7,553 nt of DNA from Kiritimatiellales bacterium. GTDB lineage: Bacteria; Verrucomicrobiota; Kiritimatiellia; Kiritimatiellales; Pontiellaceae. A model generated the notes under the pieces. That model was not told where the DNA came from, did not search any database, and worked only from the letters and a program-made list of their open reading frames with translations. Shown piece after piece: positions 4,839-7,553 of the stretch. How positions within the stretch are numbered: the first letter of the stretch is position 1; each line of letters opens with the position of its first letter. The stretch is taken from the NCBI GenBank assembly GCA_030625905.1, contig DAOUQA010000105.1, positions 1 through 7,553 of the forward strand, read 5' to 3'. The position numbers were made by a program, and so were the translations under genes.

Positions 4839-5948
4839 CTAGGTCAGGACGCTTTCAGCGCGGCGAATATGGTGGACCACCGGCACACCGTTCCGGCAGG
4901 CGCGTTCACAAAGGTTGCAATCACCGCAGGCCGAGGGCGACGGAGTCCGGGCCAGCCCCCGGTAGGTTTCGTAGGCGGTTTCGACGTATTCCGAATGCTC
5001 CAGATAGTAATCGGAACAACGCACTACGTCGGCCACTTGAAAGCCCTGCGGGCAGACCGCCTCACACTCGCCGCACATCCGACAATGGCCCGTCATGGAA
5101 ACCTGCGCCGATTCTCGCAAACGGATGCCCGCCTGCTCATCCAGCGGAGCCTTCGAAGCCTCGATCAGCTTCTTTATGTCCGGAAAGGAGGCAACGCCGC
5201 GGTTAATTGTCGCGACACCGGTCGTCGCAAGATAATGAGGTGTCACTTCAAATTCAGAACCCGTCAGGTTTTTATGTGTTTTCATCAGGATGATGCCGAG
5301 GTTTTCCTTGTGCGCCCGCTCGAAGATGGGCAGGAACTCCTCCTCCATGCTGAGCGAATACGAGGGCATGAGGGCATCGTAAAACCCCTCGTCAAGCGCC
5401 GCTTTCAGGCATCCAGCCGCTTCCTTGTGCGTGGTGAGACCGATGTAGCGAAACTTGCCGGCCTTTTTCCAGCGCTCGGCACCAAGGCGGTATTTCGGAT
5501 CGCGCACTTGATCGGCCTTGTGGATATTGAAGAAGGCGATGTCCACGCTGTCCACCCCGAGCGTTTCGAGTGCGGCATCCATGGCGGCATCATCGTCCGG
5601 CGCCCAAGTGATCTTCAGGCCGAGAACAACCTTGTCCCGCTGCCCCTTTATCGCCTCCGCGACATTCTTGATGGCAACCCCCTTCTTGTAGCTCGTGGAG
5701 GTGTGGATGAAGGTCATGCCTTGGGCAATGGCAAATTTCATCACATTGACATCCTGGGCCGGAGCGGTTCCCAGCGAAACCACCGGAATCCTCAAATCGG
5801 TTTTGCCCAGTTGCCGCAACTCGGGGCCGGATTCCCGAGGCATTCCCTCGGCAGCTTGCGCACCGGTTCCGGCCATCGCGGCGGCACCGGCCATTACACC
5901 GGCGCTTTTGAAAAAGTCGGAGCGGGAATATTGGTTTGAACTATTCAT
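4839..5948 (-). CDS. Exported aldo/keto reductase with C-terminal 2x[4Fe-4S] domain
   Basis: This is a 369-residue protein. The ATG at 5948 is preferred because AAGGAAGG lies about 6 bases upstream; the longer in-frame start at 6032 is TTG. Residues 8-31 resemble a Tat signal (YSRSDFFKSAG plus an Ala/Gly-rich run), but the second Arg of the twin pair is Ser10. Residues 43-285 follow the aldo/keto reductase (PF00248) TIM-barrel pattern: LRQLGKTDLRIPVVSLGTA (44-62), Tyr87, Lys112 in KVVLGLKI, His143 in FFNIHKAD, GKFRYIGLTTH (164-174) and the NRGVAS segment (249-254). The catalytic Asp position reads His (His82 in FIHTSTSY). The C-terminus has two cluster motifs, Cys289/292/295/299-Pro and Cys341/344/347/351. 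It is the first gene of the four-gene operon. The hybrid AKR-ferredoxin layout is a known subfamily of uncertain substrate; activity here may be altered by the missing Asp. Confidence 0.88.
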   Translation of the reverse strand: MNSSNQYSRSDFFKSAGVMAGAAAMAGTGAQAAEGMPRESGPELRQLGKTDLRIPVVSLGTAPAQDVNVMKFAIAQGMTFIHTSTSYKKGVAIKNVAEAIKGQRDKVVLGLKITWAPDDDAAMDAALETLGVDSVDIAFFNIHKADQVRDPKYRLGAERWKKAGKFRYIGLTTHKEAAGCLKAALDEGFYDALMPSYSLSMEEEFLPIFERAHKENLGIILMKTHKNLTGSEFEVTPHYLATTGVATINRGVASFPDIKKLIEASKAPLDEQAGIRLRESAQVSMTGHCRMCGECEAVCPQGFQVADVVRCSDYYLEHSEYVETAYETYRGLARTPSPSACGDCNLCERACRNGVPVVHHIRRAESVLT

Positions 5949-6070
5949 AACAACCCTTCCTTTCTGATTAACCGCACACAGCAAATCACTTCCGTCTACT
6001 GGACAGGTAACAAAAACCTCTCGATCCGTCAAACCTGTTACAAATCAAAGTTTCAGCAAAACGATCTGCC
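5949..6070 (-). promoter_or_regulatory. 122-bp leader region of the redox operon, with a TTGACG box and dyad
   Basis: This gap lies between the helicase stop and the reductase start and should hold the operon promoter. Reading the minus strand, TTGACG (6032-6027) matches a sigma-70 -35 box at 5 of 6 positions, but no convincing -10 follows at 16-18 bp. The box sits inside an inverted repeat, ACAGGT (6003-6008) with ACCTGT (6033-6038), overlapped by a second pair, GTAACA (6007-6012) with TGTTAC (6036-6041). This could be an operator. The ribosome site AAGGAAGG lies about 6 bases before the ATG. I see no terminator after the helicase, so read-through into the operon is possible. Confidence 0.3.
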
Positions 6071-7553
6071 TTACCGCCATTCGTGCTTTGGATAGCGGCC
6101 TTTGAGTTCCTTTTTCAGGAGGGGATAGGCGTTTTTCCAAAACGACTGCATATCCTGCGTCTTTTGCTGCGGGCGCTGGTTCGGGGCGAGCGCCTCGACC
6201 ACCACCGGAATCAGTCCAAATCCAATCTTTGGGCTCTCTTCCAAACCGTAGAGCTTTTGGATCGTTGCCGACACCACGGGCGGCTGGCCCGGTTCATAGC
6301 GAACCTTGGCGTTGAACCCACTCGGCAGCTTGATCCGCTCCGGCACCTGCTTGTCAACCATTTCGAGCTGTGCGGCCGATAGCCACGACTTGACCGCCTT
6401 CCAAACGGATCGATCCTTCAGATCGCGCTTGCAGACCGCGCCGAGGCAGATTTCCTGTACCATCGCCCGCCGCGCCTCCTCATCGATTTCCGGAATGCCA
6501 TAATCTGGACAGCCCGCCGCTAGGCAGTTAACCCGTGTAATCCATCGCTCGACTTGTTCGTCCCATTTATGGAGTTCGAGCCGTCCCGCCAGCACTTCCT
6601 CGGCCATGATTTCCGCCGCCTGCTGCGGAGCGACCTCCTGCTTCATGCTCGCATGCAGCTCCAGCCCCCGAAACGATTTCCACTGCTTTGTCGCAACGCG
6701 CTTCAGGACCGGGTCGAAAACCGCTTCGCTCTTTTCTTCCATATCGTCGGGGAAAAGCTCGTCGAGCCAGACCTCGCTAATGGCCGTGCAGAGATTGAGT
6801 CGGACATTCAGATCGCGGCTTCCTTCGATTTCGCGAATTTCGGCGGCAACGACCAATGCGCTGTCGCGCACCACGCTGTCGCGGTCGAGATCGCCCGCAC
6901 GCCCATGCACCACTTCGCAATGCAGCGTGCCCGCATCGCGCCGCTTGGCAACGTGGTCGGAGAAAGCGAGCAGGATGCACTTTTGCAGATCCTCATCGTG
7001 CGGGGTGCGGGTGTTAACCTTCAACCCCTCCTTTTCCGCAATCTTCAGAAAGCGCTCATAGAGCGGCTTCACCTGCCGCGCAGCCGCACCATTAACTCCA
7101 AGCTTGCGGCAGGCGTCGGCGCTGTAGTGGTTTCTGTCGGCGAACACCCACGCGCGCATCAGCCGCTTAAAATCGGAAATGCCGTCCTCTCCCAGCACAT
7201 CATCGCGGTGGCCGCGCGTCTGCTTCCCCTTGTTGCGCTGCAGGATCGAGCGCCCCTGTGTCAGCGCGGCAATCAGGCAGGCCTGCCGGACACACTCATA
7301 CCGTTCGCCAGCCAGCAGCATCCGCGCATAGCGCGGGTGCATCGGGAACGACACCATCTTTTTCCCAATGTCTGTAAGTTTTCCGTCATGGCCGAGCGCA
7401 CCCAGATCGGCCAATAGCGTCAGTGTTTTTTCCATCGATTTTGGATTCGGCTTTTCCAGCCACTGGAACCCTTCGATGTCATCAATGCCACCCGCCTTGA
7501 GCGTCAACACGACTTCCGCGAGATCATGCCGCAGGATTTCCGGCAGTTCCTGC
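6071..7553 (-). CDS. hrpB: HrpB-type ATP-dependent helicase, C-terminal part (5' end outside window)
   Basis: The minus-strand frame is open to the right edge and ends with a TAA at 6073-6071, giving 493 visible residues. It begins mid-protein at ELPEILRHDLAEVVLTL, the segment that follows the second RecA domain in DEAH helicases. A helicase-associated (HA2) winged-helix region follows, with LTDIGKKMVSFPMHPRYARMLL, close to the HrpB pattern around 'PxHPRLARML'. The last 40 or so residues match the HrpB C-terminal domain (PF08482): VVVEALAPNQRPQQKTQDMQ, then FW and KELKGRYPKHEW. Comparison with the usual length of about 800 residues suggests that the DEAH and Walker motifs lie beyond the window. 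HrpB is a putative RNA-dependent ATPase of ill-defined role. A Met sometimes chosen as the start here (7510) is in fact an internal GTG. It is probably unrelated to the redox operon, although on the same strand. Confidence 0.9.
   Translation of the reverse strand, partial: QELPEILRHDLAEVVLTLKAGGIDDIEGFQWLEKPNPKSMEKTLTLLADLGALGHDGKLTDIGKKMVSFPMHPRYARMLLAGERYECVRQACLIAALTQGRSILQRNKGKQTRGHRDDVLGEDGISDFKRLMRAWVFADRNHYSADACRKLGVNGAAARQVKPLYERFLKIAEKEGLKVNTRTPHDEDLQKCILLAFSDHVAKRRDAGTLHCEVVHGRAGDLDRDSVVRDSALVVAAEIREIEGSRDLNVRLNLCTAISEVWLDELFPDDMEEKSEAVFDPVLKRVATKQWKSFRGLELHASMKQEVAPQQAAEIMAEEVLAGRLELHKWDEQVERWITRVNCLAAGCPDYGIPEIDEEARRAMVQEICLGAVCKRDLKDRSVWKAVKSWLSAAQLEMVDKQVPERIKLPSGFNAKVRYEPGQPPVVSATIQKLYGLEESPKIGFGLIPVVVEALAPNQRPQQKTQDMQSFWKNAYPLLKKELKGRYPKHEWR

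Noticed and set aside
3923..5206. Plus-strand open frame of 427 codons antisense to DUF6599 and the reductase
   Set aside because: Arg/Pro/Gly-rich translation with no recognisable domain or ribosome site. It lies opposite genes with clear family motifs, typical of antisense shadows in GC-rich DNA.
4869..5939. Plus-strand open frame of 356 codons antisense to the reductase
   Set aside because: Fully opposite a gene with AKR and ferredoxin motifs; its own translation shows no domain. The AAGGAGG on the plus strand at 4829-4835 is too far (34 bp) to serve it.
5949..6032. N-terminal extension of the aldo/keto reductase from a TTG at 6032
   Set aside because: Weak start codon without a good ribosome site. 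It would place 28 residues before the Tat-like signal; the ATG at 5948 has AAGGAAGG.
6554..7417. Plus-strand open frame of 287 codons antisense to the helicase
   Set aside because: Shadow of the hrpB reading frame; no ribosome site or recognisable fold.

Overview
Organism and setting. The window is compact, moderately GC-rich bacterial DNA with short gene gaps. It holds an outer-membrane beta-barrel C-terminus, a lipoprotein with a lipobox, Tat-type signals and a NapH-like membrane ferredoxin, so the host is a Gram-negative (diderm) bacterium with an anaerobic or iron-sulfur-rich metabolism. The combination of an exported aldo/keto reductase with ferredoxin clusters, DUF6599, DUF362 and a NapH/NapG-type polyferredoxin recalls the PVC group (Kiritimatiellota or relatives such as Pontiella) or Planctomycetes. 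That placement is inference from gene content, not from a marker gene.

Layout. Positions 1-576 (+) hold the C-terminal part of an outer-membrane beta-barrel protein. Positions 577-732 are a structured intergenic stretch. It carries a REPIN-like pair of GTAG-headed hairpins (585-654), then a long nested palindrome (656-702), then a ribosome binding site. Positions 733-1491 (+) encode an orphan family-3 solute-binding lipoprotein. Only 6 bp separate it from a convergent minus-strand operon, read right to left: aldo/keto reductase with two 4Fe-4S clusters (5948-4839), DUF6599 membrane-anchored protein (4825-3902), Tat-exported DUF362 protein (3905-2931), and a NapH-NapG-like fusion polyferredoxin (2934-1498). 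The last two junctions are 4-base ATGA overlaps and the first gap is 13 bp, so the four genes almost certainly form one transcript. Upstream on the same strand, after a 122-bp gap, lies the C-terminal part of an HrpB-type ATP-dependent helicase (7553-6071), cut by the window edge.

How the genes may work together. Every product of the four-gene operon carries an export or membrane signal: a Tat-like signal lacking the second Arg on the reductase, a signal anchor on DUF6599, a Tat signal on DUF362, and four membrane segments plus an internal Tat-type segment in the polyferredoxin. The simplest reading is an envelope redox module in which the polyferredoxin carries electrons across the inner membrane to a periplasmic complex containing the reductase, DUF362 and DUF6599. 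The substrate is unknown, and I know of no biochemical description of this four-gene set. It is the best candidate for an undescribed system here; the REPIN-like repeat is the best non-coding find.
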